A stretch of 64,000 bases of DNA from Chitinimonas arctica (GTDB taxonomy: Bacteria > Pseudomonadota > Gammaproteobacteria > Burkholderiales > Chitinimonadaceae): positions 4,774,001 through 4,838,000 of the forward strand of contig NZ_CP041730.1 of assembly GCF_007431345.1 (NCBI RefSeq), given 5' to 3'. The translations under genes and the position numbers were made by a program. Of this stretch, positions 42,300 to 54,591 are shown piece by piece; the first letter of the stretch is position 1; each line of letters opens with the position of its first letter. The notes beneath the pieces were generated by a model, which was not told the DNA's origin, ran no database searches, and saw only the letters and a program-made list of their open reading frames with translations.

Positions 42300-44081
42300 A
42301 TGACGTGCCGTCCGGGGCTGGTTAAACTCCCTGCCGTGCCACGTCCATCCTTTACTCCCCGTCTGCTCGCCTTGCTGATGGCCGCACCGGCATTTGCGGC
42401 AGGGCTCGATTACCACGTCGATATCAACGCCCCCGCGCCGTTGGCCGAGTTGTTGCGCCACAACCTCGGCATCCTGCGCTGGAAAGGTAACGATTACATC
42501 GACCGGGAGCAGTTGGAGCGCCTGTATGAGGCCACCCCGAAAGAGATCGAGACACTGTTGGCGCCGCAGGGTTACTTCCAGCCCAAGATCGAAAGTTCGA
42601 TCAAACTCGAACGGAAGGGCTGGCAATTGCAGTTCACGGTGGAGCCCGGCGAGCAGGCCATGGTCCACGATGTGGACGTACGGGTCGAGGGCGCCATCGT
42701 CAATGAGCCCGACTTTCGCGCCCGCTGGGCAGAGCTGCTCGAAGTGTGGCCGCTACCCATCGGCGGTAACTTCACCCAGTCCGAATGGAGCGGCGCCAAG
42801 CGGCGCGGGCTGCAGGCCTTGATCATCGACCGTTTCCCGGCCGCGACCATCAGCCAGAGCCGGGCCGAGATCGACCCGGCCAAGGCCAGCGCCGAATTGA
42901 CGGTCAACTACGATTCGGGCCCCCGCTTTACCTTCGGCGAACTGCAGGTGAAGGGTCTGCAGAAATATCCGCGCACGCTGATAGAACGTTTCTCCACCTT
43001 CAAGGCGGGCGAGGGCTATAGCCAACAGAAGCTGCTCGATTTCCAGACCGCCTTGCAGAACACGCCGTATTTCTCCAGCGTATTCGTCGATGTGCCTATC
43101 GACGCGAGCAAGCCGGATGGCGTGCCCGTCAGCCTGGAACTGGTCGAGGCGCCACGCTACAAGACGGAAGTGGGCTTGGGTTTCGATACCGATAAGGGGC
43201 CGCGCGCCAGCGTGGTCTATCGCGACAGCAATCTGCGGCGGCGGGGGTGGATCGGCACGGTGGATCTGAAGCTGCAACGCCGCGAGCAATCGTTCAATGC
43301 CGGCGTGGAATTTCCGCCGAATTCGGATGGCTATCGCTATGCCGGTAATTTCGTGCTCAAGCACGAGGATGTGTCCGGCGTGAACACCACTACCCAGACC
43401 GTCAAGGTGCAGCGCAGCCGGCAGAAGGGCAAGATCGAGATCACCCAGGCCCTGCAGTACACCATGGGCCACGAAAAAACCGAGGATAAGCCGGAGCAGC
43501 GCAACAAGGCGCTGATCCTGTCGCAGGACTGGTCCCGGATATCGGTCGACAATCCGGCCGATCCACGCCGTGGCCTGTTGCTGAACTGGCAACTGGGCGG
43601 GGCGGCCAAGACGCTGTTTTCCAGTACCAACTTCGTGCGCGCCTGGGGGCGGGTCGGTTGGTACCACCCCCTGGGAGAAGACGGTCTGCTCTTGCTGCGC
43701 GGCGAGGCCGGCCAGGTGGTCAGCGACGATACCGCCGCCGTACCCAACGATTGGTTGTTCCGTGCCGGCGGCGCAGGCTCGGTGCGTGGCTACGATTACC
43801 AGACCTTGGGTTTGAAGACCGCCAGCGGCGCGGTCGAGGGCGGGCGGGTGCTGGCGACGGCCAGCGCCGAATACCAGCACAAGATCGTCGGCAAGTGGCG
43901 GGCCGCGGTGTTCGCCGATGTCGGCGGCGCGGCCAACGACTGGCTTTCGTTCAAAGCGCACAAGGGCTATGGCGTGGGTGCCCGCTGGGCCAGCCCGGTA
44001 GGGCCGTTCGCGCTGGATGTGGCCTATGGCGCCACGGACAAGAAGGTCCGCGTGCATTTTTCCTTAGGCGTGGGGTTCTGA
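42300..44081 (+). CDS. tamA: Translocation and assembly module outer-membrane protein
   Basis: An Omp85-family protein of about 593 aa. After a leader (signal ...LLALLMAAPAFAAG) come three POTRA domains and a C-terminal 16-strand barrel. The loop-6 motif is present as GGAGSVRGYDYQTLG, the equivalent of (V/I)RGY, and the chain ends in a hydrophobic strand with terminal Phe (VHFSLGVGF). With TamB it bridges inner and outer membranes for autotransporter assembly or phospholipid transport. The exact start is uncertain (ATG 42300 or GTG 42279). tamB begins one base after its stop codon. Confidence 0.92.
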   Translation: MTCRPGLVKLPAVPRPSFTPRLLALLMAAPAFAAGLDYHVDINAPAPLAELLRHNLGILRWKGNDYIDREQLERLYEATPKEIETLLAPQGYFQPKIESSIKLERKGWQLQFTVEPGEQAMVHDVDVRVEGAIVNEPDFRARWAELLEVWPLPIGGNFTQSEWSGAKRRGLQALIIDRFPAATISQSRAEIDPAKASAELTVNYDSGPRFTFGELQVKGLQKYPRTLIERFSTFKAGEGYSQQKLLDFQTALQNTPYFSSVFVDVPIDASKPDGVPVSLELVEAPRYKTEVGLGFDTDKGPRASVVYRDSNLRRRGWIGTVDLKLQRREQSFNAGVEFPPNSDGYRYAGNFVLKHEDVSGVNTTTQTVKVQRSRQKGKIEITQALQYTMGHEKTEDKPEQRNKALILSQDWSRISVDNPADPRRGLLLNWQLGGAAKTLFSSTNFVRAWGRVGWYHPLGEDGLLLLRGEAGQVVSDDTAAVPNDWLFRAGGAGSVRGYDYQTLGLKTASGAVEGGRVLATASAEYQHKIVGKWRAAVFADVGGAANDWLSFKAHKGYGVGARWASPVGPFALDVAYGATDKKVRVHFSLGVGF

Positions 44082-44082
44082 A

Positions 44083-47000
44083 TTGAGTGAACCGGATAAG
44101 CAGGCGCAAGCCGAGCCCGCCGCCCCGCCGCCGCGGCGCCGCTTTCGCCTGGGGCCATTGTGGCTGGAACTGTTTCTGTTTGCCTGCGTGGCGGCGCTGG
44201 CGGCCTTTGTGCTGCTGGCGGCCAGTCCCACCGGTACGCGCGGCCTGTTCGCCGTGGCGAGCAAACTGTCTGGCGGAATACTGCGTGTCGGCCATGTGGA
44301 GGGGAGCCTCTGGCACGAACTGGGCCTGTTGGATGTGCGGCTGGACTTAGGGCATACCACGGTGGAACTGGACCGCCTCAAGCTGCAATGGCAGCCCGCG
44401 CAACTACTGGCCGGCAAGGTGGATATCGACAGCTTGGCCATTGGCGGCGTACGTATTGCCAGCCAACCCGCCACGGAGCCGACCACCGTACCCACCTCGC
44501 TGGATCTACCGCTGGCCTTGCGGGTGGGACAGCTTAGCCTGGACGATATCCAGATCGATGGCCAGCTCGTGTTGCGCCGCGCCACGGTCAAACTCGACAG
44601 TGACGGCGATCTGCACAAATTGCAGCTGGTGCATGCCGAGACGCCGTGGTTCAGCGGCGAGGGACGCCTGACGCTGGCCGGCGCACGGCCTTTTCGCCTG
44701 GCTGGAAAGCTGGCCCTGATCGGCGCCGCCGAAGGGGCGCCCTGGCATATCGACGTGAACCTGGCCAATAGCCTGGAAGCATTGCAGTTGAAGGGGCAGG
44801 GCAGTGGCGGGCCGCGCGGCATCAAGCCCTTCCTGGCCGATTTCGACCTGGCGTTGCGGCCATTTGCCGCGTCGCCCTATGCCATGCTGCAAGCCGGCCA
44901 TCTCAAGACCGAGGCACTCGACCTGCGCGTGCTGTCTCCCAACTTGCCCCGTACCGCGCTCGACATCCAGCTCCGCGCGAAACCACAGATCTGCGGGCCC
45001 GTCCAAGGTCCGGACAAGACTGTATGCAAGGATGAAGGCGTTTCGACCCAGCTGGCTATCGTTAACAGCCTGGCCGGAGATTGGCCGGCCGGGCGATTGC
45101 CGCTGTCCAAGGTCGAAGCGACGCTGCTGCTCGACACCAAGCAGGCCCGCATCCAGCGTTTCGATGCCAGCCTGGCCGGTGGACAGCTAAGCCTGGCCGG
45201 CAGCGCCGGCCTGCAAAAACTCGACCTTACCGCCACGCTGGACAAGCTCAAGCCGCAAAGCTTCGGTGGCCCGAACTGGCCGCTTTCCGGCAAGCTCAAG
45301 TTGCAAGGCAGCCCCGAGCAGCCACGGTTGCTGGGCCAGTTGAGTGACGGGCGCATGAATATCGAACTGGATGCCGGCCTGGCAGGGAAGGGCGAACAAG
45401 CGCAGCTGCTGGCCAAGCGCCTCAAGCTGGCCAGCCCGCAGGGGCAATTGGAACTCAGCGGGCAACTGGGTTTGGCAGGTAAGCAATTGTTCACGCTCAA
45501 GGGCAATCTGGCCGGTTTCGATCCTGCCCTGCTGTCGACCCCGCTGGCGCGGCCGGTTCCGGCCGGTGAGCTGAATGCCGATCTGCAGGTGAGCGGCCAA
45601 CTGGCCGATGGCTTGGCGCTGGCCGGCAAAGTGACGCTGCGCCCCAGTAAGTTCAATGGCCAGGCCCTGCTGGGCCAACTGCAAGGCGATTGGCGCGCCG
45701 GCCGGCTCAGCGACGTCAAGGCGGCGTTGGCGCTGGGTCCCAATCGGCTCAATGCACAGGGAAGTTTTGGGCGTCCCGGCGACAATCTGAAGCTGGATCT
45801 GCAATTGCCGGATGTCGGCGATTTCGGCCCCGCTTTCCACGGCCGCCTGGAAGCCGACCTGGTGCTATCCGGCAGCCTGCAGCGGCCTCACCTGGAAGGC
45901 ACGGCCAGTGGCGAGAACCTGCGCCTGCCGGGCAAGATCGCGGTCGGTCACGCCAAGCTGGCGGCACGCCTGGATGCTGCTCCCGACAAGCCGGCCAGCA
46001 GTCCGCTGGTGCTGAAGCTGGAGTTGACCGGCCTGACCGCGCCGCAAACGGAAGTGGCCAATGCCAGGCTGAATATCGCCGGTACCCAGGCCGCTCACAC
46101 GGTGGAGTTGGACGGCAAGGGTAAATTGGCCGAGCAGGCCTTCGACCTGGTGTTGAAAGGCAGTGGCGAGCTGAGCGCGCAAGCCTGGCGCGGACGCATC
46201 GATGTGCTGGAAAACCGTGGCCTTTGGCCGGTGCGGCTGAATGCGCCTGCCCAACTGGCGATCGGCGCCGACGGCGGTGGCGTGCAGGGGCTGGATGCCA
46301 GCGCGGTCGGTGCGAAGATACGCATCCAGCACGCTGAATGGCACGCCGGCCGGTTTGGCGCGCAAGGCGAATTGCGTGACGTCGCCTTGGCGGAATGGCT
46401 GGCCCGCCTGCCCAATCTGAAAAAACGGGTCGCCACCGACCTGGTCCTGGCCGCCCGCTTCGACTTGCGCGGCGACGACAGCCTGGCCGGCAGCGTCGTG
46501 CTGGAACGGCAGGCCGGCGACCTGCAATTGTCGGTGGAGGACCCCACCATCAAGCCCATGCCGCTCAAGTTGTCCGATGCCCGCTTGCAAGTCGATCTGA
46601 GCGGGAATAAGGCAAGCCTGGGCGTGGATTTGAAGTCGGCGTCCTTCGGCACCGTGTCGGGACGCTTGGCCAGTCATTTCCAGAAGACCGCGACGGGTTG
46701 GCAACTGGCGAATGGCGCGGCGCTGGAAGGACATCTGCAGGCACAGATGCCGTCGCTGGCTTGGCTGGGGCCGCTGATGGGCCCCAGTGCCAAGGTGGCC
46801 GGCAAGCTGTCGGCCGAGCTGACCGCAGGCGGCGTGGTGGGCGCACCGCGCTGGTTCGGCAAGCTCCACGCCCAGGATGTCGCGCTGCGTTTGCCCGAAA
46901 GCGGCATCAATTATCGCGAAGGGCAGCTGGAAGCCACCCTGGATGGCGATACCGCGCAGCTTGCCACGCTGTCGCTGCAGGCGGGCAAGGGGCGTGCCAC

Positions 47001-48012
47001 CGCTTCCGGCCGCATGTCGCTGCGCGACGCCGGTCCCGAAGGCGCGGTGCAAGTCCGCTTTGAGCGCTTCGGCGCCTTGACCCTGCCGGACCGCAACCTG
47101 GTGGTGTCGGGCGAAACCAGCCTGGGCGTACAGGGCGAGGCGCTGACCCTTACCGGCAAGCTGACCGCCGATGAAGGCTTGATCGAACTGCCCAAGAGCA
47201 CCGCCGCGGTGTTGGGCGACGATGTGGTGATCAAGGGTAGACCCGCAACGGCCGGCAAGCGCGGCAAGCCCACGCCGCTGACCCTGCGGCTGGATCTGGA
47301 CCTGGGACAGAAATTCGTCTTCAAGGGGCAGGGCGTGGATGCCCGCCTGTCCGGCCTGGTGCGCTTGGCGTCCAGCCCCAGCCAGCCCCTGACCGCCAGC
47401 GGGGCGATGAAGGTCGAGGAGGGCCGTTACGCCGCCTACGGCCAGAACCTGGCCATCTCCCGCGGCATCATCACCTTTCAGGGACCGCTGGATAATCCGG
47501 CGCTGGATATTCACGCGATCCGCAAGAACCTGCCGGTGGAAGTGGGGGTGAAAATCGTCGGTACCGCGTTGTTGCCACGGGTTTCGCTGACCTCCGATAC
47601 GCCGATGGCCGATGCGGAAAAGCTGTCCTGGCTGGTGCTTGGACGGGGTTCCGCCAGTGGCGGCGGCGATGCCGACCTGCTGCTGACGGCCGCCGATGCC
47701 TTGTTCTCGGCCGGCGAATCGGTCGGATTGCGGCAGCAGATGGCCGGACGCCTGGGCTTGGACGACGTCAGCATCGGCCGCTCGGATGCCTATTCGAGCA
47801 AGACCGACAGCAGCGGCAATGCTTTGTCCGGCCGCGTCGTCAGTCTGGGCAAGCGGCTGTCCGAGCGGGCTTATGTCAGCTACGAACAAAGCCTGGACGG
47901 TGTCGGCTACGCGGTAAAATTGACCTACCAGTTGACCCAGCGGGTCTCGGTTGCCCTGACCGCCGGCAAGACCAGCGCCACCGATGTGCTGTATTCATGG
48001 GTGTTTGATTGA
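44083..48012 (+). CDS. tamB: Translocation and assembly module inner-membrane protein
   Basis: A 1309-aa AsmA-like protein. One N-terminal membrane helix at about 26-49 (LFLFACVAALAAFVLLAASP) anchors it. A very long run of beta-taco repeats (alternating LxLxG patterns) follows, and the C-terminal DUF490/TamB domain holds PKSTAAVLGDDVVIKGRPA and GLRQQMAGRLGLDDVSIG. Length is like E. coli TamB (1259). The start is TTG at 44083, one base after tamA, so translation is probably coupled. It has long antisense open frames that are shadows of its codon use. Confidence 0.94.
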   Translation: MSEPDKQAQAEPAAPPPRRRFRLGPLWLELFLFACVAALAAFVLLAASPTGTRGLFAVASKLSGGILRVGHVEGSLWHELGLLDVRLDLGHTTVELDRLKLQWQPAQLLAGKVDIDSLAIGGVRIASQPATEPTTVPTSLDLPLALRVGQLSLDDIQIDGQLVLRRATVKLDSDGDLHKLQLVHAETPWFSGEGRLTLAGARPFRLAGKLALIGAAEGAPWHIDVNLANSLEALQLKGQGSGGPRGIKPFLADFDLALRPFAASPYAMLQAGHLKTEALDLRVLSPNLPRTALDIQLRAKPQICGPVQGPDKTVCKDEGVSTQLAIVNSLAGDWPAGRLPLSKVEATLLLDTKQARIQRFDASLAGGQLSLAGSAGLQKLDLTATLDKLKPQSFGGPNWPLSGKLKLQGSPEQPRLLGQLSDGRMNIELDAGLAGKGEQAQLLAKRLKLASPQGQLELSGQLGLAGKQLFTLKGNLAGFDPALLSTPLARPVPAGELNADLQVSGQLADGLALAGKVTLRPSKFNGQALLGQLQGDWRAGRLSDVKAALALGPNRLNAQGSFGRPGDNLKLDLQLPDVGDFGPAFHGRLEADLVLSGSLQRPHLEGTASGENLRLPGKIAVGHAKLAARLDAAPDKPASSPLVLKLELTGLTAPQTEVANARLNIAGTQAAHTVELDGKGKLAEQAFDLVLKGSGELSAQAWRGRIDVLENRGLWPVRLNAPAQLAIGADGGGVQGLDASAVGAKIRIQHAEWHAGRFGAQGELRDVALAEWLARLPNLKKRVATDLVLAARFDLRGDDSLAGSVVLERQAGDLQLSVEDPTIKPMPLKLSDARLQVDLSGNKASLGVDLKSASFGTVSGRLASHFQKTATGWQLANGAALEGHLQAQMPSLAWLGPLMGPSAKVAGKLSAELTAGGVVGAPRWFGKLHAQDVALRLPESGINYREGQLEATLDGDTAQLATLSLQAGKGRATASGRMSLRDAGPEGAVQVRFERFGALTLPDRNLVVSGETSLGVQGEALTLTGKLTADEGLIELPKSTAAVLGDDVVIKGRPATAGKRGKPTPLTLRLDLDLGQKFVFKGQGVDARLSGLVRLASSPSQPLTASGAMKVEEGRYAAYGQNLAISRGIITFQGPLDNPALDIHAIRKNLPVEVGVKIVGTALLPRVSLTSDTPMADAEKLSWLVLGRGSASGGGDADLLLTAADALFSAGESVGLRQQMAGRLGLDDVSIGRSDAYSSKTDSSGNALSGRVVSLGKRLSERAYVSYEQSLDGVGYAVKLTYQLTQRVSVALTAGKTSATDVLYSWVFD

Positions 48013-48030
48013 TTTCTTTCCGAGTAGCCG

Positions 48031-49449
48031 ATGTCTTTCTCGTTGGACCAGCCTTTTATCTTTGTCGACCTGGAAACCACCGGGGCCAATCCCGAGCGTG
48101 ACCGCATAACCGAAATCGGCTTGGTGGCCTGGGAGGGCGGCGAGGCACGCGAATGGAGTACCCTGGTCAATCCGCAGACCACCATCCCGCCCTTTATCTG
48201 CCAGCTGACCGGCATCAGCGATGCCATGGTGGCGCAGGCGCCGGCATTCGCCGATATTGCCGCCGAGGTGATGGCGCGGCTGCAAGGCCACGTGTTCGTC
48301 GCCCACAATGCCCGCTTCGACTATGGCTTTCTGCGCAATGAATTCAAGCGCGCGGGGCTGGATTTCCGGGCGCGGGTGATCTGCACGGTCAAGCTGTCCA
48401 GGAAGCTGTTTCCGGGCGAGTACAAGCACAATCTCGACGCGGTGGCCGCCCGCAACGGTCTCAGCGCCGACGGGGTACGGCATCGCGCGCTGACCGATGC
48501 CCGCCTGATCCACCAATTCCTGGTCAAGCTCAGGCAGGAACTACCGGAAGACACGCTGGCCGGCGTATTGGCCGATATCAGCCGGCAAGCAGGGCCACCG
48601 GCCGGGCTGGATGCCGAGATGATCGATCGCCTGCCCGATGGGGAAGGTGTCTACCTGATCTTCGGCGAAGCCGGGCAGCCGCTGTATGTGGGGCGTAGCA
48701 AGCAGTTGCAGCGCGGTGTGCTGGCCCACTTCGCACCGCCGGGCCGCGGCAACAAGGCACTGCGCATCCAGCAGCCCATCAGCCGTATCGAGTGGGTTTC
48801 GACCGCCGGGGAGTTCGGTGCCATGCTCGCCGAAGCCAAGCTATTGAAGTCGCTTGAACCCAGCCTCAATCCGCCAAGGCGCGGCCAGGCGGAACTATGC
48901 GCCTGGCGCTATCTGCCGAATGCCGACGGCAGCGCGCAAGTGCAATTGGTCCATGCCGCCGAGCTGGATTTCGGCCGCGAAGCAGGGCTTTACGGCCTGT
49001 ATGCCAATCCGCGTGAAGCCAACCATACCTTGCGCAAGATCGCCGAGGTCCACAAGCTGTGTCTGGTGCGCCTGGGCCTGGAACAAGCGGGCCGTCGTCG
49101 CGCCGCGCCCTGCTCGGCCATGCCGCTGGGACGCTGCCGTGGCGCCTGTGTGGGCAAGGAAACCGCCTTGTCCCACCAAGCCCGTGTCAGCGCCGTCCTG
49201 GCGAAATTGGCATTGGCGCGCTGGCCTTATGCCGGCGCTGTGCTGATACGCGAACAAAACCCCGGTAGCACTGCCTGCGACTTGCACTTGATCGATCATT
49301 GGCGCTACCTGGGCAGCGCAGCCAATGAAGCGGAAATGCAAGTCTTGCTGGCGAATCCACCGCCGGGTGAATTCGATGCGGATATCTACAAGCTGCTGAA
49401 CAAGCAGCTGCGAGAGGGTAGCGGCCTGAAGGTGGAAACCATTTCCTGA
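48031..49449 (+). CDS. DnaQ-type 3'-5' exonuclease fused to GIY-YIG nuclease domain
   Basis: A 472-aa fusion. Residues 1-175 are a DEDDh exonuclease: FVDLETTG (Asp, Glu), HNARFDYGFL (Asp), HRALTDARL (His, Asp). Residues about 205-290 are a UvrC/Cho-like GIY-YIG domain: GVYLIFGEAGQPLYVGRSKQ, with the catalytic Glu in GAMLAEAKLLKSLEPSLN. The last 180 residues carry a Cys cluster (APCSAMPLGRCRGACVG) also seen in Cho-type proteins. The combination suggests incision and trimming in DNA repair. It follows tamB by 18 bases. Confidence 0.9.
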   Translation: MSFSLDQPFIFVDLETTGANPERDRITEIGLVAWEGGEAREWSTLVNPQTTIPPFICQLTGISDAMVAQAPAFADIAAEVMARLQGHVFVAHNARFDYGFLRNEFKRAGLDFRARVICTVKLSRKLFPGEYKHNLDAVAARNGLSADGVRHRALTDARLIHQFLVKLRQELPEDTLAGVLADISRQAGPPAGLDAEMIDRLPDGEGVYLIFGEAGQPLYVGRSKQLQRGVLAHFAPPGRGNKALRIQQPISRIEWVSTAGEFGAMLAEAKLLKSLEPSLNPPRRGQAELCAWRYLPNADGSAQVQLVHAAELDFGREAGLYGLYANPREANHTLRKIAEVHKLCLVRLGLEQAGRRRAAPCSAMPLGRCRGACVGKETALSHQARVSAVLAKLALARWPYAGAVLIREQNPGSTACDLHLIDHWRYLGSAANEAEMQVLLANPPPGEFDADIYKLLNKQLREGSGLKVETIS

Positions 49450-49459
49450 GTCATCGCTA

Positions 49460-50452
49460 CTATTCCGCCAACTGCGATTTCCGCAGCGCTTCCAATGCCT
49501 GATAAGGGCCTCGCGCCCATTGATTGACCTGGGCGATCAATTCCGGCGCCGCTTCGCGCCGTTTGCGCTCACGGTCGGCCTCGAATGGCAGGTCGGGTTG
49601 TTTGGCGTTTTGGCGGGCGGCGGCTTCGGCCATGGGCAAGTCTGCCGCGCGCAAATCGAATAGCGGAGCCAGGCGGCCGGTGAGGGCATCCGGCAGTTCC
49701 TCGTAATTGACCGCCAGGCCGCCAAAGGCTTGGCAACGCGCCAACCCGGCCGCCAGGATGCGACCCAGGCAACGGGCGATGAATTCCGGGCGCGACATGG
49801 CCAGCGCCTCGGCTTGCGGGAAGGCCAGCATCGAGGGGCCTATCATGCCGGGGACCATATGGGCGCCCGGCGCCCGCAGCTGCGAGACGGCGATTTCCAG
49901 CGGGTCGCGATAGAGAAAGAGCCAGGGTGTATCGGGGAAAGCCCGCTGCAACAGCGGTAGGTCGAAGATATTCCAGGCATCCAGCTTGACCACCAGCGCT
50001 TGCTCGCTGCCCAGGCGCTGCTGGCCATAGGCGGACAGCAGCGCCCGCGTCCAGGCCAGTTGGGTGTCGCCCGTCAAGGGGGAGAAGTAATGGGCCCGCA
50101 GTACCGTGTCCAGCGTGGGCGGCTCCGACAGGACCGTGTGGCTGGCCAGCCGGGCCAGCATCTGCGCCATCAGGGTCGAGCCACAGCGCGAGGCATGGAA
50201 GATAAAACAGGTGGGCGGCCGGCCGGGGCTGCGTTGCTGCCAATCCAGCAAGGCGGTAATGGAGGTGTCGCGACGAAAGGCTTGATTGAAGGGCAGGCGC
50301 AGGGCGTGATCGACGCTGCCACGGAAAAAAGGATCACGCAGCGCCTGCCGGCCGAAGCGGCACCAATCGACGCGCCAGTCGCCGCTTTCCGGCGCGACGC
50401 GTATCGGCAGCCAGTCCAGGAAATCTTCGCTGTACGGGTTCAGGCCATCCAT
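49460..50452 (-). CDS. Sulfotransferase family protein
   Basis: A 330-aa protein. CFIFHASRCGSTLMAQMLA is the 5'-phosphosulfate-binding loop of PAPS-dependent sulfotransferases, and WLFLYRDPLEIAVSQLR is the 3'-phosphate-binding block with its Arg and Ser. The start at 50452 overlaps the upstream hydroxylase-like gene by 13 bases; the long frame upstream is antisense noise. It probably transfers sulfate from PAPS to a hydroxyl group. The divergent APS kinase gene 0.9 kb away could supply PAPS. The acceptor is unknown. Confidence 0.85.
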   Translation of the reverse strand: MDGLNPYSEDFLDWLPIRVAPESGDWRVDWCRFGRQALRDPFFRGSVDHALRLPFNQAFRRDTSITALLDWQQRSPGRPPTCFIFHASRCGSTLMAQMLARLASHTVLSEPPTLDTVLRAHYFSPLTGDTQLAWTRALLSAYGQQRLGSEQALVVKLDAWNIFDLPLLQRAFPDTPWLFLYRDPLEIAVSQLRAPGAHMVPGMIGPSMLAFPQAEALAMSRPEFIARCLGRILAAGLARCQAFGGLAVNYEELPDALTGRLAPLFDLRAADLPMAEAAARQNAKQPDLPFEADRERKRREAAPELIAQVNQWARGPYQALEALRKSQLAE

Positions 50453-51237
50453 TGTTCGATCCAGTCGCGGCGCCCTTGGCGCATGGCGGATTGCACATCG
50501 TCGGGTGCGAGTACCAAGCCATAGACGCCTGCCAAGGCAACGACGGCGGCGGTAAAATCGCCGGCGTCGGTTATGTCGGCCAGCTTCGCGGTCAATTGGG
50601 CGTCGTCGTGGACGAGCCGGCGGAAGGCCTGGAACAATTCGGTACCATGGCTGGCTGCTGCCTCTGGCGTGCTGGCCAAGCCGGTCTCGATGATCTGGTA
50701 CAGCCAGCGCGAGGGGCGGCAATCGAGTACCAGGTGTACGCGCGCTTCGTCGGCGCGGTTTTCCACCCGATGCGGGCGCGAGAGATCGAGAAACCAGCAT
50801 TCACCGGGCTGCATGGGGATGCGGCGGTTATCCAGCAGGAATTCCACCCCGACGGGACTGACGATGGGGATATGCAGGCGCATATCGCTGCCCGGCATCC
50901 CCAGGTCCGGGTCGCAGTGCTCGCGAATTCGGCTACCCGGCCCCAGCCGCAGCAGCCGGGCACTGCGCAGGTCCAGATCCAGCCGTCCCAGCAAGCCTTG
51001 CCAGAAGGCATCGTAAAGCGGGGTGGCCACGCCGGCGGCTTGGCCTGCACCGGGCGCCAGGGCGCTGGGTGCGTCCGCCGGGGCGATCAACGCCACGCCG
51101 CTCCAGTCGCCCTCGTAATAGCCGCTATTGAAGTGCGCTTGCCAGTGGTCCGCCGGGATGGCTTGCATGGCGGCACGCATCGCCTCCACCTCGAAAACCA
51201 GAGGCAGCCGCGCGTAGAGGGGCAGGGAAGTCAACAT
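50440..51237 (-). CDS. Aspartyl/asparaginyl beta-hydroxylase-like oxygenase
   Basis: A 265-aa protein of the AspH/cupin-like 2-oxoglutarate oxygenase family. Iron ligands are likely in SRIREHCDPDLGMPGSDMRL (first His) and LDLSRPHRVENRADEARVHL (second His), with the 2-oxoglutarate Arg following. The ATG at 51237 begins MLTSLPLYARLPLVFEVEAM, a normal family start. It is coupled by overlap to a sulfotransferase gene. It could hydroxylate a residue or small molecule that is then sulfated; that order is inference. Confidence 0.83.
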   Translation of the reverse strand: MLTSLPLYARLPLVFEVEAMRAAMQAIPADHWQAHFNSGYYEGDWSGVALIAPADAPSALAPGAGQAAGVATPLYDAFWQGLLGRLDLDLRSARLLRLGPGSRIREHCDPDLGMPGSDMRLHIPIVSPVGVEFLLDNRRIPMQPGECWFLDLSRPHRVENRADEARVHLVLDCRPSRWLYQIIETGLASTPEAAASHGTELFQAFRRLVHDDAQLTAKLADITDAGDFTAAVVALAGVYGLVLAPDDVQSAMRQGRRDWIEQWMA

Positions 51238-51309
51238 GGTCGAATCCGGCAAAGGCGACGAGGGCATTCTAGACTGCCACTTCAACGCCTGCCGAAAGGA
51301 ACGCCCGCC

Positions 51310-51948
51310 ATGCACATGCCCCCGCGGCTGATCATTCCCCATCCCGTGACCATCACACCCGCCATGCGCGCCGCCCGCAACGGCCATGGCGCGGCGGTAT
51401 TGCTGCTGACCGGCCTGCCCGCCGCCGGTAAATCCACCGCGGCGCAGGCGCTGGATGCCCTGCTGTTTTCGCAGGGCCACCATGCTAGCGTGCTGGATGG
51501 CGATAACCTGCGTACCGGACTGAATGCCGACCTGGGCTTCAGCCCGGCCGACCGGATGGAGAACCTGCGCCGTGCCGCCGAGGCGGCGCGCTTGTTGTAC
51601 CAGGCGGGCCAGATCGTGATCGTGGCCATGATCGCCCCCTTGGCGGCCCATCGCGCCCAGTTTGCCGAACGGCTAGGCCAGGACTACCTCGAAGTGTGGT
51701 GCAGCGCTCCCCTGGCCAGCTGTGAGGCGCGTGACCCTAAGGGCTTGTACGCGCGGGCCAGGGCAGGGCAGCTGGCCGACTTCACCGGTATCTCCGCGCC
51801 TTACGAGCAGCCCTTGGCACCTGCCCTGGTCCTCGATACCCATACGCTCAGCCCGGCCAGGTGCGCCGAGCGGCTACGGGTCTTGCTGGTCGAGCGGGGC
51901 GTGTTGCCCGAACGCGAAGTCGGACATGCACCCTTGCCCATTGCCTGA
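51310..51948 (+). CDS. cysC: Adenylylsulfate (APS) kinase
   Basis: A 212-aa stand-alone APS kinase that phosphorylates APS to PAPS. The P-loop is LLTGLPAAGKSTAAQALD. The substrate site is VLDGDNLRTGLNADLGFSPA, then DRMENLRRAAEAARL. DPKGLYARARAG is the usual late motif. AAGGAA is 9 bases before the ATG. It is divergent from the hydroxylase-sulfotransferase pair with a 72-base spacer, and no cysD/cysN/cysH genes are nearby, so its PAPS is likely meant for sulfation rather than assimilation. Confidence 0.93.
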   Translation: MHMPPRLIIPHPVTITPAMRAARNGHGAAVLLLTGLPAAGKSTAAQALDALLFSQGHHASVLDGDNLRTGLNADLGFSPADRMENLRRAAEAARLLYQAGQIVIVAMIAPLAAHRAQFAERLGQDYLEVWCSAPLASCEARDPKGLYARARAGQLADFTGISAPYEQPLAPALVLDTHTLSPARCAERLRVLLVERGVLPEREVGHAPLPIA

Positions 51949-51956
51949 ACCCGCGC

Positions 51957-54539
<2,583 letters not shown>

Positions 54540-54591
54540 GGTCGGATCTCCTGGTGTGCGGCGCAGCGCGCCCGGTCACATATGGCTTTAG

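Noticed and set aside
45865..47889. A 674-codon open frame antisense to tamB
   Set aside because: It is a codon-bias shadow of tamB: composition is rich in Gln, His, Gly and Arg, there is no family sequence, and tamB itself is a clear homologue.
50452..51309. N-terminal extension of the APS kinase frame
   Set aside because: The frame is open for 286 codons upstream, but that part is antisense to the hydroxylase gene and the family start is at 51310.
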